Source of the DNA: Streptomyces wedmorensis
GTDB lineage: Bacteria; Actinomycetota; Actinomycetes; Streptomycetales; Streptomycetaceae
Assembly (NCBI RefSeq): GCF_000716445.1
Contig: NZ_JNWK01000003.1
Coordinates: forward strand, 62,001 to 126,000
Length of the DNA stretch: 64,000 nucleotides
Reading direction: 5' to 3'
Part shown: one piece after another, positions 1 to 9,045 of the stretch
Numbering within the stretch: position 1 is the first letter of the stretch
Layout: every line of letters begins with the position of its first letter
Program-made: the position numbers and the translations under genes
Notes under the pieces: model-generated
The model's database searches: none
What the model saw: only the letters and a program-made list of their open reading frames with translations
Told to the model about the DNA's origin: nothing

Positions 1-1407
1 GGTCGTCGGCAGTCCCGCCTCGGTGAAGACCGGGGAGCCGTTGGCGTCCGTCTGCGTGCCCGCGGCCATGATCGCGCCGTAGCCGTGGGTGTAGGTGAAG
101 TGGTCGTTGATCCAGTTCCGCTTCGGGATGCCCTTGATGTTGAGCTCGCGCAGGCCGACGACGGTGTCCTTGCCGTCGTAGCGGTCCACGTCCAGGGTGG
201 TCGGGAACTGGTAGTACTTCCGCTTCTGCTCCAGCTGCTGGAACGTCGGCGACACGATGTTCGGGTCGAGGATGCGGTAGGCGGCCGCCGTGTCGGCGTC
301 CGAGCGGAGCTGGTCCTTGGCCTTGACCGTCGACTTGCCCGAGTAGTTCTCGGGCTTCGTCGAGTCGATCGCGTACGCCTTCCGGGTCGCGTCGATGTTC
401 TTCTGGATGTACTCCGCTTCCTTGGCCTGCTCGTTCGGCTGGACCTGGAACTTCTGCACGATGGCCGGGTACAGGCCGCCGATCAGGATCGCGGAGAGCA
501 CCATCAGGCCGAAGCCGATCACCGGCAGCTGCCAGGTGCGGCGCCACAGCGTCGCGAAGAACAGCACGGCGCAGATCGCGGCGATGCAGAACAGGATCGT
601 CTTCGCCGGCAGGTACGCGTTGGCGTCGACGTACCGCAGGCCCGTCCAGTTGCCGGTCGCCTTGAAGTCGCTGGACTTCACGGCCAGGCCGTACCGGTCG
701 AGCCAGTACGCCACGGCCTTCAGCGACACGAAGACGCCGAGCAGCACCGAGAGGTGGCCGGTGGCGGCGGCGGTCGCGCGGGCACCGGGACTGGTGATCC
801 GCAGTCCGCCGTAGAGGTAGTGGGTGAGCGCGGCGGCGATCAGCGACAGGACGGCGGCGGAGAAGCCGAAGGCGAGCAGGAAGCGGTACCAGGGCAGGTC
901 GAACGCGTAGAACGCCACGTCGAGCCCGAACTGCGGGTCCTTCTGGCCGAACTTCACGCCGTTGACCCACATCAGCCAGGTCCGCCACTGCCCCGAGGCG
1001 GAGGCGCCGGCGATCAGCGCCACCAGGGTGGTGACCGCGAGCAGCACCCACTTCTTGAACGGGGCGAGACCCATCCGGTACCGGTCGAGGCTCTGCTGTT
1101 CCAGGGACATCGCGCTCAGCGGCGGCCGCAACCGGTACGCCAGCCAGATGTTCAGGCCGACGGTGATCCCCATCAGCAGGCCGAAGACCGCGAACAGGCC
1201 GATCTTGGTCCACAGCGTGGTCGTGAACACGGACGAGTACTTGACCGAGCGATACCAGAGCCAGTCCGTCCAGAACCCGGCGAACATCACGAACGCCATG
1301 GCCAGGACGGCCAGCACGCCGAGCGTCATGAGCAGGGTACGGGCCCGCCGGGACGGCCGGCCGACTCTCATCCTTGGCCCGGACGGGCTCCCGCCGCGGT
1401 CCGGCAT
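1..1407 (-). CDS. UPF0182 family polytopic membrane protein, 3' end missing
   Basis: The visible 469 codons read as the N-terminal half of a UPF0182 (COG1615) protein. A short basic N terminus is followed by hydrophobic spans near residues 25-47 and 65-85 and several more, a motif TDWLWYRSV between the first two spans, and then the start of the large extracytoplasmic part. The family is usually 900-1000 residues long, so the stop lies left of the window. I chose the ATG at 1405-1407; a second in-frame ATG at 1369-1371 is possible. The molecular function of the family is unknown. The homologue in Mycobacterium tuberculosis (Rv3193c) also sits beside the PDZ peptidase gene. Confidence 0.9.
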   Translation of the reverse strand, partial: MPDRGGSPSGPRMRVGRPSRRARTLLMTLGVLAVLAMAFVMFAGFWTDWLWYRSVKYSSVFTTTLWTKIGLFAVFGLLMGITVGLNIWLAYRLRPPLSAMSLEQQSLDRYRMGLAPFKKWVLLAVTTLVALIAGASASGQWRTWLMWVNGVKFGQKDPQFGLDVAFYAFDLPWYRFLLAFGFSAAVLSLIAAALTHYLYGGLRITSPGARATAAATGHLSVLLGVFVSLKAVAYWLDRYGLAVKSSDFKATGNWTGLRYVDANAYLPAKTILFCIAAICAVLFFATLWRRTWQLPVIGFGLMVLSAILIGGLYPAIVQKFQVQPNEQAKEAEYIQKNIDATRKAYAIDSTKPENYSGKSTVKAKDQLRSDADTAAAYRILDPNIVSPTFQQLEQKRKYYQFPTTLDVDRYDGKDTVVGLRELNIKGIPKRNWINDHFTYTHGYGAIMAAGTQTDANGSPVFTEAGLPTT

Positions 1408-1542
1408 CTGGAAAGCCAACGTGCGCCCCTCGATGTTGATGCGTCTGAAAGCAGGCCCCGCGATCGTAGAGCCCACTGATTCAACTTACTGAGGCTTTAC
1501 CTAGTTCCCGTCTTCAGGGGAAGACGAGGCAGGATGTTGGTC

Positions 1543-2094
1543 ATGTCCAACGTTTCCCCCTCCGGCCCGGCTATGGCCGCGAGCCCCCTCACCCGCGCGG
1601 TGCTCGAGATCGACGAGTACGCGTCGGGCCTCGGCTGGGATCAGCCGGCCCGCCTCTTCGCCCTGGTCGACACCGCACGGCTGCGCGCCCAGGAACCCAA
1701 GCTCGCCACCCAGCTCGGCCTGGGCGACGACGCCACCGCCTACACCCCCATCGAGCAGGACAAGCTGCCGCGCGGAAAGCCGCTCGACGACTTCCTCGGC
1801 ACGATCGCCTGGCCCGACGCCGTCGTGGGCTGCGCCCTGACCGTGGAGCGGCTCATGCTGCCCCCGTCGGCGGAGGCCCAGGTACCGCAGGGCCTGAGCG
1901 AGAAGCAGCTCGCCAAGTGGGTGGCCGGCCACCCCGACCGCCAGGAGGTCCGGATGACCGTCGCGGTGCTGCGCGGCGGCGCCCGCGAGGCGGCGATCCG
2001 GCTGCGCGAGAAGGACACCGCGACCGAGGTCCTGACCGGCCCCGACCTGGTGCCCGGCCTCGCCGAGGCACTGGCGGCGACCTTCGAGTCCTGA
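1543..2094 (+). CDS. PPA1309-type conserved actinobacterial protein
   Basis: About 183 residues, soluble, with no signal peptide or membrane span. The sequence (TRAVLEIDEYASGLGWDQPARLFALVDT near the N terminus, then a GCALTVERLMLPP segment) resembles the PPA1309 family, which is widespread in actinobacteria and has no assigned function. An ATG at 1534 is also open, but the ATG at 1543 sits better behind the AGG at 1531-1533. It is transcribed away from the UPF0182 gene, so 1408-1542 should hold divergent promoters. It ends just before a strong hairpin. Confidence 0.8.
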   Translation: MSNVSPSGPAMAASPLTRAVLEIDEYASGLGWDQPARLFALVDTARLRAQEPKLATQLGLGDDATAYTPIEQDKLPRGKPLDDFLGTIAWPDAVVGCALTVERLMLPPSAEAQVPQGLSEKQLAKWVAGHPDRQEVRMTVAVLRGGAREAAIRLREKDTATEVLTGPDLVPGLAEALAATFES

Positions 2095-2105
2095 GCCGCC
2101 CGACA

Positions 2106-2148
2106 CGCCGAAGGGGCGCCCGTCCGTCGGACGGGCGCCCCTTCGGCG
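2106..2148. terminator. Bidirectional hairpin terminator
   Basis: A perfect 21-bp inverted repeat (2106-2126 pairs with 2128-2148) lies between the convergent PPA1309-type gene and the PDZ peptidase gene. There is no clear T-tract, as is usual for Streptomyces hairpin terminators. The convergent position supports a shared terminator. Confidence 0.8.
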
Positions 2149-2161
2149 TAACGCCTGGCCC

Positions 2162-3250
2162 TCAGCCCTTGGAGCAGCTCGGGAGGGACGCCGTGTCGCC
2201 CTTGCGGAGCTTCTCCAGCGACTTCGTGGCGTCGTCGATGGTGTTCACCTTGACGAGGGTGAGGCCCGCGGGCGTGTCGGAGGCGGCGGCCTCGCAGTTG
2301 TCGGCCGGGGTGAGGAAGTACTCGGCGCCCGCCTCGCGCGCGCCGACCAGCTTCATCTCGATGCCGCCGATCGGTCCGACCTCGCCCTTGTCGTCGATGG
2401 TGCCGGTGCCGGCGACGAAACGGCCGCCGGTGAGGCTCTCCGGGGTCAGCTTGTCGACGATGCCGAGGGCGAACATCAGGCCGGCACTCGGGCCGCCGAC
2501 GTCGGCGAGGTTGATGTCGATCGTGAACGGGAAGACGTGGTCGGTGCCGGCCTGGATGCCGACGACGGCCCGGTCGCCCTCCTCGGAGGTGGTGGTCGTG
2601 ATGACGACCTTCTGGGTGACCTTCGGCTCCCGGCGCGCCTTCTCCGCGGCGGCGGCCTCCTTGGCGGGGACGATGGTGAACTCGACGTCCTGGCCGGGCT
2701 TGCGCTTCGTCACCTGCTTGGCGACGTCGGTCTGCTCCTTGACCGGCACGCCGTCGACGGCCTTGATCACGTCACCGGCGTGCAGCTTGCCCTCGGCCGG
2801 CGAGTCCTTGACGACGGTGGCGACGACGACACGGGCGACCACCGGGATCCCCAGCTCCCCGAGCGCGGCCACCTTGGCGCTCTCCTGGGACTGGCTGAAC
2901 TCCTCGGCGTTCTCCTGGCTCGACTCCTCCTCCGTCTTCCCGTCGGGGTAGAGGGTGTCGTGCGGCACCACCACGTTGTCGTGGGCGAGCCATCCGTAGA
3001 CGGCCTCGACGGCGTTCATCTTGTAGTCCGCGCTGGTGACGCGGACCGTCGTCATGTTGAGGTGCCCGTCGGTCGGGTAGGTCTTGCGTCCCGAGATCTG
3101 GAGGACCGGCTCTCCCCTGGCCTCGCCGAGGGTGTTGACCGTGGGGCCCGGGCTCATCTCCGCGTACGGCACCGGGATCAGAACGCCCGCGATGAGCAGA
3201 CAGATCAGGACCAGGGTGGAGGCGAGCATCGTCGCGGTGCGGCGTGGCAT
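2162..3250 (-). CDS. Membrane-anchored PDZ domain / Lon-type serine peptidase
   Basis: A 362-residue protein with one N-terminal membrane span (about 9-28), a PDZ domain (about 130-200) and a C-terminal Lon (S16) protease fold. The catalytic serine is in GGPSAG (Ser255) and the partner lysine in GGIEMK (Lys300), the Ser-Lys dyad of the family. No ATPase domain is present, so this is the YlbL/Rv3194c type. It should act outside the membrane on exported or membrane proteins; the substrate is unknown. A candidate -10 box sits 6 bp before the ATG, so the mRNA may be leaderless. Confidence 0.9.
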   Translation of the reverse strand: MPRRTATMLASTLVLICLLIAGVLIPVPYAEMSPGPTVNTLGEARGEPVLQISGRKTYPTDGHLNMTTVRVTSADYKMNAVEAVYGWLAHDNVVVPHDTLYPDGKTEEESSQENAEEFSQSQESAKVAALGELGIPVVARVVVATVVKDSPAEGKLHAGDVIKAVDGVPVKEQTDVAKQVTKRKPGQDVEFTIVPAKEAAAAEKARREPKVTQKVVITTTTSEEGDRAVVGIQAGTDHVFPFTIDINLADVGGPSAGLMFALGIVDKLTPESLTGGRFVAGTGTIDDKGEVGPIGGIEMKLVGAREAGAEYFLTPADNCEAAASDTPAGLTLVKVNTIDDATKSLEKLRKGDTASLPSCSKG

Positions 3251-3256
3251 GGAACG

Positions 3257-3262
3257 ACAGTA
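3257..3262 (-). promoter_or_regulatory. Candidate -10 box of the PDZ peptidase gene, leaderless
   Basis: TACTGT on the minus strand lies 6 nt upstream of the ATG at 3248-3250, the spacing expected when transcription starts at the start codon. No good Shine-Dalgarno precedes that ATG, and no convincing -35 was found. Confidence 0.45.
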
Positions 3263-3316
3263 CGGGACTCGTCTGTGGGTGCACCCCTGGGGCGGGTCCG
3301 TACGAGGCGCCGGGCG

Positions 3317-3547
3317 TCAGCTCGACGGCGAGGTGCTGACACCACCGGCCGCGGCGGCCGGTTCGCGCTCTGCCGAAGCGGAAGCGGAGGTGGTGGGGTG
3401 GGCGCGTTCCATCGCGTCCCGGAAGCGTGCGTAGCCGGCGAGTTCGGCCACGTCACCTATGGTCTTGTTCCTCGAAGCCCAGCTTCCCCATATCGCCGCG
3501 CCGACGACTGCGAAAAGCGGAATCAGCAACCAGGCCAGCGCCGCCAT
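3317..3547 (-). CDS. Small single-span membrane protein
   Basis: Seventy-six residues: one N-terminal hydrophobic helix (about 3-21, ending in GSWASRNK), a short helical part with AELAGYARFRDAMERA, and a low-complexity Ala/Ser tail. It fits a small type of membrane protein conserved in Streptomyces; I do not know its function. It lies upstream of the PDZ peptidase gene on the same strand, 66 bp away, so the two could be cotranscribed, although the peptidase seems to have its own promoter. Confidence 0.65.
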   Translation of the reverse strand: MAALAWLLIPLFAVVGAAIWGSWASRNKTIGDVAELAGYARFRDAMERAHPTTSASASAEREPAAAAGGVSTSPSS

Positions 3548-3675
3548 CCCGTCCTCCCATCCCCAGTGAGTTGATCAGCAGACTGTCTCATCCGTGAGGT
3601 CAACGCTCGCGGCTGGGGGCCGGTTACGCAAATCGGGCGTTCGGCTACGCCCTGTCGGCGCGCCGCCTTGCCCGA

Positions 3676-4137
<462 letters not shown>

Positions 4138-4195
4138 GAGCCCATGGTGCCGTACGGCTCCGACATCCGGTAAGAGACCATTCGACCTGTGGACG

Positions 4196-4216
4196 GGACC
4201 CTCCGTAGGAGGGTCC
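4196..4216 (-). terminator. Terminator hairpin of the epimerase-like gene
   Basis: A perfect 9-bp stem (4196-4204 with 4208-4216) with a 3-nt loop begins at the stop codon of the minus-strand epimerase-like gene. It separates that gene from moaE on the same strand. Confidence 0.7.
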
Positions 4217-5325
4217 TACAAGCCGCGCCGCTTCCTCATCTGGCGGACCAGCGCCGCCGTGCCGAGCAGGGCCACCGTCGCACCGGCCGCGCCCGCCGCC
4301 GTGGCGTCCTTGCGGCCCAGCCTGCGGCCGGCGACCGTGTGACGGCCCTCGGCCTCGGCCAGGAGCGCGGCGAGGACCTCCTCGTTGGTCCACTTCGGCC
4401 GCCAGCCGGCGTCGTGCAGCCGTCCGACGCTGACCACCCACGGGTGCATGGTGTACGCGAGGTCGCCCGCCGGGGACGGGGTGAGGCCGATCCGGTGGAG
4501 GCGGGCCGCGGCGCCGAGGGCCACGGCGGAGGGGAGCTCCATGCGCCGGATGCCGGAGAGCTCCTCGACCTCCTCCTGTTCCAGCCAGCCCTCGCAGCCG
4601 ACGGCGAGCTCGCCGTCGACCTTCTCCAGGGCCGCGTACTCCAGGGCGCTCACCAGGTCCTCGACGTGGCAGAACTGCCAGGTCGGGCGGGATCCGGCGA
4701 CGACGAGCAGTCGGGGCGACTCGAAGTAGCGGGTCAGCGCCGTGTCCGTACCGCCGACGAGGACCGCGGGGCGGACGACGGTGACGTTGAGCCCGGGGTG
4801 CGCGCGGGGGGCGCGCCGGCCGAGGCGCTCGATCTCCAGCATGTCGCCGACGCCGGTGGCCTCGGCGGTGGCCCGGAGCTCGGCGTCCTCCGAGAGAGGG
4901 ATGTCGTTGTCGGGCAGGGCGCCGTAGACCATCGCGGAGGTGCACAGCACCACGCGGCGGACGCCGGCGGCCGCGGCGGCGGTGAGCACGGTCTGCGTGC
5001 CGCGCACGTTGTAGGCCGTTCGGGCGGCGGGGTCGGTCTCCAGGTCGAGGTCGACGGCCAGGTGTACGACGACGTCCGCGCCGCGCAGCTTCTCGGCGAT
5101 GGCCGGATCGCGCACGTCGAGGATGTGCCACTGCGCCTCGTCGACCTCGCCCCGGCGCTCGTCGATGGCGACGACCCGCTTGACCTCGCCGGAGGCGACG
5201 AGGCTCCTGATCAGCAGGTCACCGACGCCGGCGGCGGCGCCGGTGACCGCGACGACGGGGCCGCGCGCGGCGGACCGGGTTGAGTGGTTTCGCGCTCCGC
5301 GAACCTGAGGATCTGGGGAACTCAC
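4216..5325 (-). CDS. NAD-dependent epimerase/dehydratase (extended SDR)
   Basis: A 369-residue extended short-chain dehydrogenase/epimerase-like protein. The nucleotide-binding motif TGAAAGVG is at about 28-35, followed by the acidic turn (IDERRG) after the second strand and NVRGTQTVLTAA. The expected YxxxK region is not canonical, so catalysis is uncertain. A C-terminal hydrophobic segment (GAAGATVALLGTAALV) followed by RKRR suggests a membrane tether. The GTG at 5323-5325 was chosen because GGAG lies 7 nt upstream; the longer open frame lacks such a site. It is divergent from the zincin-2 gene. The substrate is unknown. Confidence 0.8.
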   Translation of the reverse strand: MSSPDPQVRGARNHSTRSAARGPVVAVTGAAAGVGDLLIRSLVASGEVKRVVAIDERRGEVDEAQWHILDVRDPAIAEKLRGADVVVHLAVDLDLETDPAARTAYNVRGTQTVLTAAAAAGVRRVVLCTSAMVYGALPDNDIPLSEDAELRATAEATGVGDMLEIERLGRRAPRAHPGLNVTVVRPAVLVGGTDTALTRYFESPRLLVVAGSRPTWQFCHVEDLVSALEYAALEKVDGELAVGCEGWLEQEEVEELSGIRRMELPSAVALGAAARLHRIGLTPSPAGDLAYTMHPWVVSVGRLHDAGWRPKWTNEEVLAALLAEAEGRHTVAGRRLGRKDATAAGAAGATVALLGTAALVRQMRKRRGL

Positions 5326-5537
5326 CGGGCGTCTCCAGCGGTTGTCTTCAGTACGTACGCCGCATGACGCGTACGGACCAGGTGGCGTCCATCCTGCCGC
5401 AGGGCACGGCCCGGCGGAGCACCGAGCCCATTTCCGGCCCGGATGTCTACGCTGGTGGTGTGCGGGTCTGTCTGACAGGCCTGGTCGGGCAGTCGCCGTC
5501 GGCAGGAGGCCGGCGGCCCTACGAGCCGAGGAAACCT

Positions 5538-6968
5538 GTGAGTGACACCCCATTCGGATTCGGCCTTCCGCCGGAGGAGCCGGAGAACGGCGACGAGGGC
5601 AAGAAGAAGGACCCCGCCGGAGGTGGCCAGGGGTCCGGCGGCCAGGGCGGCAACCCGTTCGGGGCGAACCCGTTCGGCTTCGGCGGACTGCCGGGCATGG
5701 GCGGCCCCGGTGGCGCCGACAACCCGTTCGCCGCGATGTTCGGCTCGCTGAACCCCAACGACCTGGGGGCGGCCTTCCAGCAGCTCGGTCAGATGCTGAG
5801 CTACGAGGGCGGTCCCGTGAACTGGGACATGGCCAAGCAGATCGCGCGCCAGGTGGTCGCCCAGGGCACCGCCGACGGCACCAAGGACGCCAGCGTGGGC
5901 CCGGCCGAGAAGTCCGCGGTCGAGGAGGCCGTGCGGCTGGCCGACCTGTGGCTCGACCAGGTCACCTCGCTGCCCTCCGGGGCGAACACGGCGGTGGCGT
6001 GGAGCCGCGCCGAATGGGTCGAGGCGACGCTGCCGGCGTGGCAGCAGCTGGTGGACCCGGTCGCCGAGCGCGTCGGCTCGGCGATGGGCGACGTCCTGCC
6101 GCAGGAGATGCAGGCCATGGCCGGCCCCCTGATCGGCATGATGCGCTCGATGGGCGGCGCCATGTTCGGCCAGCAGATCGGGCAGGCCGTCGGCGCGCTC
6201 GCCGGCGAGGTCGTCGGTTCGACCGACGTCGGCCTGCCGCTCGGCCCCGCCGGGCGCGCGGCGCTGCTGCCGCTGAACATCGAGGCCTTCGGCAAGGACC
6301 TGGGCGTGCCCTCGGACGAGGTGCGGCTCTACCTGGCCCTGCGCGAGGCCGCCCACCAGCGGCTCTTCGCGCACGTGCCGTGGCTGCGGGCGCACCTGTT
6401 CGGCGCGGTCGAGGGGTACGCGCGGGGGATCAAGGTCGACACCTCGAAGCTGGAGGAGGCGGTCGGGCAGCTCGACCCGACGCACCCGGAGCAGCTGCAG
6501 GAGGCACTCCAGCAGGGCATGTTCCAGCCGGAGGACACCCCGGAGCAGAAGGCGGCCCTGGCCCGGCTGGAGACGGCGCTCGCGCTGGTCGAGGGCTGGG
6601 TGGACGCGGTGGTCCACGAGGCCGCGAAGTCCCGGCTGACCTCGGCGGACGCGCTGCGCGAGACGCTGCGCCGGCGCCGGGCGTCGGGCGGTCCCGCCGA
6701 GCAGACGTTCGCGACCCTGATCGGTCTCGAGCTGCGGCCGCGGCGGCTGCGGGACGCGGCGCGCCTGTGGGCCTCGCTGACCGACGCGCGCGGGGTCGAC
6801 GGCCGGGACGGCCTGTGGGAGCACCCGGACATGCTGCCGACGGCGACGGACCTGGACGACCCCGACGGCTTCGTCCACCGCGAGCACCTCGACTTCTCGG
6901 AGCTGGACAAGATGCTCGGCGAGGCCGCCAAGGGTGAGCAGCCGGAGGACGGGGACGCCGAGAAGTGA
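5538..6968 (+). CDS. Zincin-2 (DUF2342) family putative metallo-hydrolase
   Basis: A 476-residue protein with a Gly/Asn/Pro-rich N terminus (about 1-65) and then the helical zincin-2 (DUF2342) domain. The region LREAAHQRLFAHVPWLR carries the histidine-containing helix of the family, but a standard HExxH is not obvious, so peptidase activity is not shown. The GTG at 5538 is preceded by GAGGAA at a good distance. It is homologous in position and type to Rv3195. It overlaps the Nudix gene by 4 bp, so the two are translationally coupled. Confidence 0.85.
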   Translation: MSDTPFGFGLPPEEPENGDEGKKKDPAGGGQGSGGQGGNPFGANPFGFGGLPGMGGPGGADNPFAAMFGSLNPNDLGAAFQQLGQMLSYEGGPVNWDMAKQIARQVVAQGTADGTKDASVGPAEKSAVEEAVRLADLWLDQVTSLPSGANTAVAWSRAEWVEATLPAWQQLVDPVAERVGSAMGDVLPQEMQAMAGPLIGMMRSMGGAMFGQQIGQAVGALAGEVVGSTDVGLPLGPAGRAALLPLNIEAFGKDLGVPSDEVRLYLALREAAHQRLFAHVPWLRAHLFGAVEGYARGIKVDTSKLEEAVGQLDPTHPEQLQEALQQGMFQPEDTPEQKAALARLETALALVEGWVDAVVHEAAKSRLTSADALRETLRRRRASGGPAEQTFATLIGLELRPRRLRDAARLWASLTDARGVDGRDGLWEHPDMLPTATDLDDPDGFVHREHLDFSELDKMLGEAAKGEQPEDGDAEK

Positions 6969-7489
6969 GCCTGTACGACGACGCGGTCCACGTCCTGAAG
7001 GGGTACGAGGGCCAGCGGGAACTGCGCGATGTCTATCTGGACCATCTCGCCGAGCACCCGGACGGCATGTACAAGCCCTGCGAGGCCGGGCATCTGACGT
7101 CCAGCGCGCTGGTGATCGACCCCTCGCGGGGCCGGGTGCTGCTCACCCTGCACAAGAAGCTGAACATGTGGCTGCAGATGGGCGGCCACTGCGAGCCGGG
7201 TGACGCGACGGTGGAGGCGGCCGCGCTGCGCGAGGCGGCGGAGGAGTCCGGGATCCCGGGCCTGACACTGCTGCCGGGCGGTCCGGTGCGGCTGGACCGC
7301 CATCCGATCCCGGCGCCCTGCAACTGGCACCTGGACGTGCAGTACGCGGCGCTCGCGGCGCCGGACGCGGTGGCGGAGATCAGCGACGAGTCGCTGGACC
7401 TGCGCTGGTTCGCGTACGACGAGGTGGCGGACGTGGCGGACACGTCGGTGGTCGAGCTGCTGAAGGGCACGCTGGCGCGGCTGGCGTAG
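6965..7489 (+). CDS. Nudix hydrolase
   Basis: A 174-residue Nudix protein. The core REAAEESG of the Nudix box is intact, preceded by GGHCEPGD; the spacing is of the type seen in Nudix proteins with GGHxExGD rather than the strict textbook box. Such enzymes split nucleoside diphosphates linked to another group; the substrate cannot be told from sequence. It starts at a GTG inside the stop region of the zincin-2 gene (GTGA overlap), so the pair forms an operon. A terminator follows directly. Confidence 0.9.
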   Translation: MSLYDDAVHVLKGYEGQRELRDVYLDHLAEHPDGMYKPCEAGHLTSSALVIDPSRGRVLLTLHKKLNMWLQMGGHCEPGDATVEAAALREAAEESGIPGLTLLPGGPVRLDRHPIPAPCNWHLDVQYAALAAPDAVAEISDESLDLRWFAYDEVADVADTSVVELLKGTLARLA

Positions 7490-7496
7490 GACGGGC

Positions 7497-7527
7497 GAGG
7501 GGCGGCCTCCGGTGGAGGCCGCCCCTC
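7497..7527. terminator. Bidirectional hairpin terminator
   Basis: A perfect 14-bp stem (7497-7510 with 7514-7527) with a 3-nt loop lies between the convergent Nudix and AIM24 genes. Confidence 0.8.
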
Positions 7528-7575
7528 GGCCGTGCGTGCTCGGTTCCGGTTGTCCTGGTCCGGAGCCGTGGGTGC

Positions 7576-8331
7576 TCAGTTCCAGGCGTTGTTCTGGTTC
7601 TGGGCGTGGGACCCGTGCTGTCCGGCGCCGAACTGGGCGGCGATGCCCTGCCCGATGCCGGCGTTCTGCGGGGGCATGACCTCGCTGGGCTGGACCAGGG
7701 CGAAGCCCTGGCCGAGGAAGCTGAGCTCCCAGCCCTCGCCGGTGTTGCCCCGGCGGCGCATGACGCTGGAGTTGGTCGTCTGGGCCTGCATCTGGACGCG
7801 CAGCCCGGTGGACCAGGCGACGATCGCGTCCGCGTCGACGCTGACGTACTTCTCGGGCGTGACCTGCATCATCAGCGGCTGCCCGGAGGTCATCAGGGCG
7901 ACCTTCCCGCGACCGGAGATGTTGAGCTGGTACTTGCCGGAACCGGAGATGCCGTACTGGCTGTCGACGGCGATGACCTCGGTGTGGAGGGTCGAGTCGA
8001 GCGCCAGGACGTAGGCGCTGTCGACGGTGAGGCCCTCCTGCTCGACCTCGACGATGTGGACGTACTGGGCGAGGTTGGCGAGGTAGACCGTGCCCTGGCC
8101 GGAGCAGCGCATCAGGTCGAGGCCCTCGCCGGTGCGGGCCTGGGCCCGGCGCTGGCCGGGGGTCTTGTACTCGCCGTCGAAGTCGACGAGTCCCTGGTAC
8201 GCGACCATGGCGCCCTTGCGGGCGAGGACGTCGTCCTGCCCGGTCAGGCTGACCCGCAGGAGCTGCGGGTTCTGGATGACGTACCGCTCCTGGCTCTGCT
8301 GTTCGGCGTGGTTGAAAAGCGGGCTCTGCAT
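7576..8331 (-). CDS. AIM24 family protein (third gene of cluster)
   Basis: A 251-residue AIM24 (TIGR00266-type) protein built of beta-strand repeats. Typical segments are LARKGAMVAYQG near the N terminus and GEGWELSFLGQGFALVQPSEV near the C terminus. The C-terminal tail is Gln/Asn/His-rich. The biochemical role of bacterial AIM24 proteins is unknown. It lies 19 bp downstream of the next AIM24 gene on the same strand, the last gene of a three-gene operon that starts with a TerD-AIM24 fusion. Confidence 0.85.
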   Translation of the reverse strand: MQSPLFNHAEQQSQERYVIQNPQLLRVSLTGQDDVLARKGAMVAYQGLVDFDGEYKTPGQRRAQARTGEGLDLMRCSGQGTVYLANLAQYVHIVEVEQEGLTVDSAYVLALDSTLHTEVIAVDSQYGISGSGKYQLNISGRGKVALMTSGQPLMMQVTPEKYVSVDADAIVAWSTGLRVQMQAQTTNSSVMRRRGNTGEGWELSFLGQGFALVQPSEVMPPQNAGIGQGIAAQFGAGQHGSHAQNQNNAWN

Positions 8332-8350
8332 GATGTGTTCTCGCTCCCCC

Positions 8351-9031
8351 TCAGCCCCGGACCCGAAGGCGGTCGGTGCTGTCCTCGCTCGGCTGTACGA
8401 CGACGATGCCCTGGCCCGAGAAGGCCATCTGCATGGCCTCGCCGCTGCCCCGCCCGATGAGGGAGGAGGCCTTGAAGCTGCGCTTGGCCTTGACCTTGAG
8501 CGCCGGCGACCAGGCGACGAGCGCGTCGGGGTCGACGTACGTCTCGTCCTCGCCGCGGCCGCAGTCGACCACGATCGGCGTGCCGCGCGAGGTGAGCGCG
8601 ACCCAGCCGGTGCCGGCGATCTCCACGTTGAACAGGCCCTGTCCGGCGAACTTGGCGAGGCCCTTGACCCGCTCGACGCCCCACTGGAGGTGGGCGTCGA
8701 AGGCGAGCAGGTTGGTGCCGTTGACCGAGATCGAGTCGTTCTGGAGGTTGATGACGACCACGTCGGCGCCGTAGTCGGCGAGGTAGAGCAGGCCGTCGCC
8801 GGAGCACTTCATGATCGGCGCACCCTCGCCGGTGGCCCACTCCCTGGCGACCTGGCGGGCGGCGGGCGGGTTGGGCTCGTAGGTGATGAAGCCCTCGTAG
8901 GCGACCATCGAGCCGGCTCGGGCGTACAGGTCCTGGCCGGAGGCCATCGCGACCTTCAGCATGGTGCGGCCGTGGTTCTCCATCCGGGCCGCGACGGGGG
9001 TCGGGGCGTAGCCCGCGAGTTGCTGGTTCAT
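8351..9031 (-). CDS. AIM24 family protein (second gene of cluster)
   Basis: A 226-residue AIM24 protein, paralogous to both neighbours. It has the same landmarks: YARAGSMVAYEGFI, then IMKCSGDGLLYLADYGADV, and the C-terminal AMQMAFSGQGIVVVQPSE. The start was placed at the ATG (9029-9031) because the family N terminus begins shortly before LKVAMASGQDLYARAG and because 14 bp separate it from the upstream stop. It belongs to the TerD-AIM24 operon. Confidence 0.85.
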   Translation of the reverse strand: MNQQLAGYAPTPVAARMENHGRTMLKVAMASGQDLYARAGSMVAYEGFITYEPNPPAARQVAREWATGEGAPIMKCSGDGLLYLADYGADVVVINLQNDSISVNGTNLLAFDAHLQWGVERVKGLAKFAGQGLFNVEIAGTGWVALTSRGTPIVVDCGRGEDETYVDPDALVAWSPALKVKAKRSFKASSLIGRGSGEAMQMAFSGQGIVVVQPSEDSTDRLRVRG

Positions 9032-9045
9032 GACTTCGGGCTCCC

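Noticed and set aside
5538..6968. Standard HExxH zinc protease
   Set aside because: No canonical HExxH was found in the DUF2342 domain; only the family-level resemblance is claimed.
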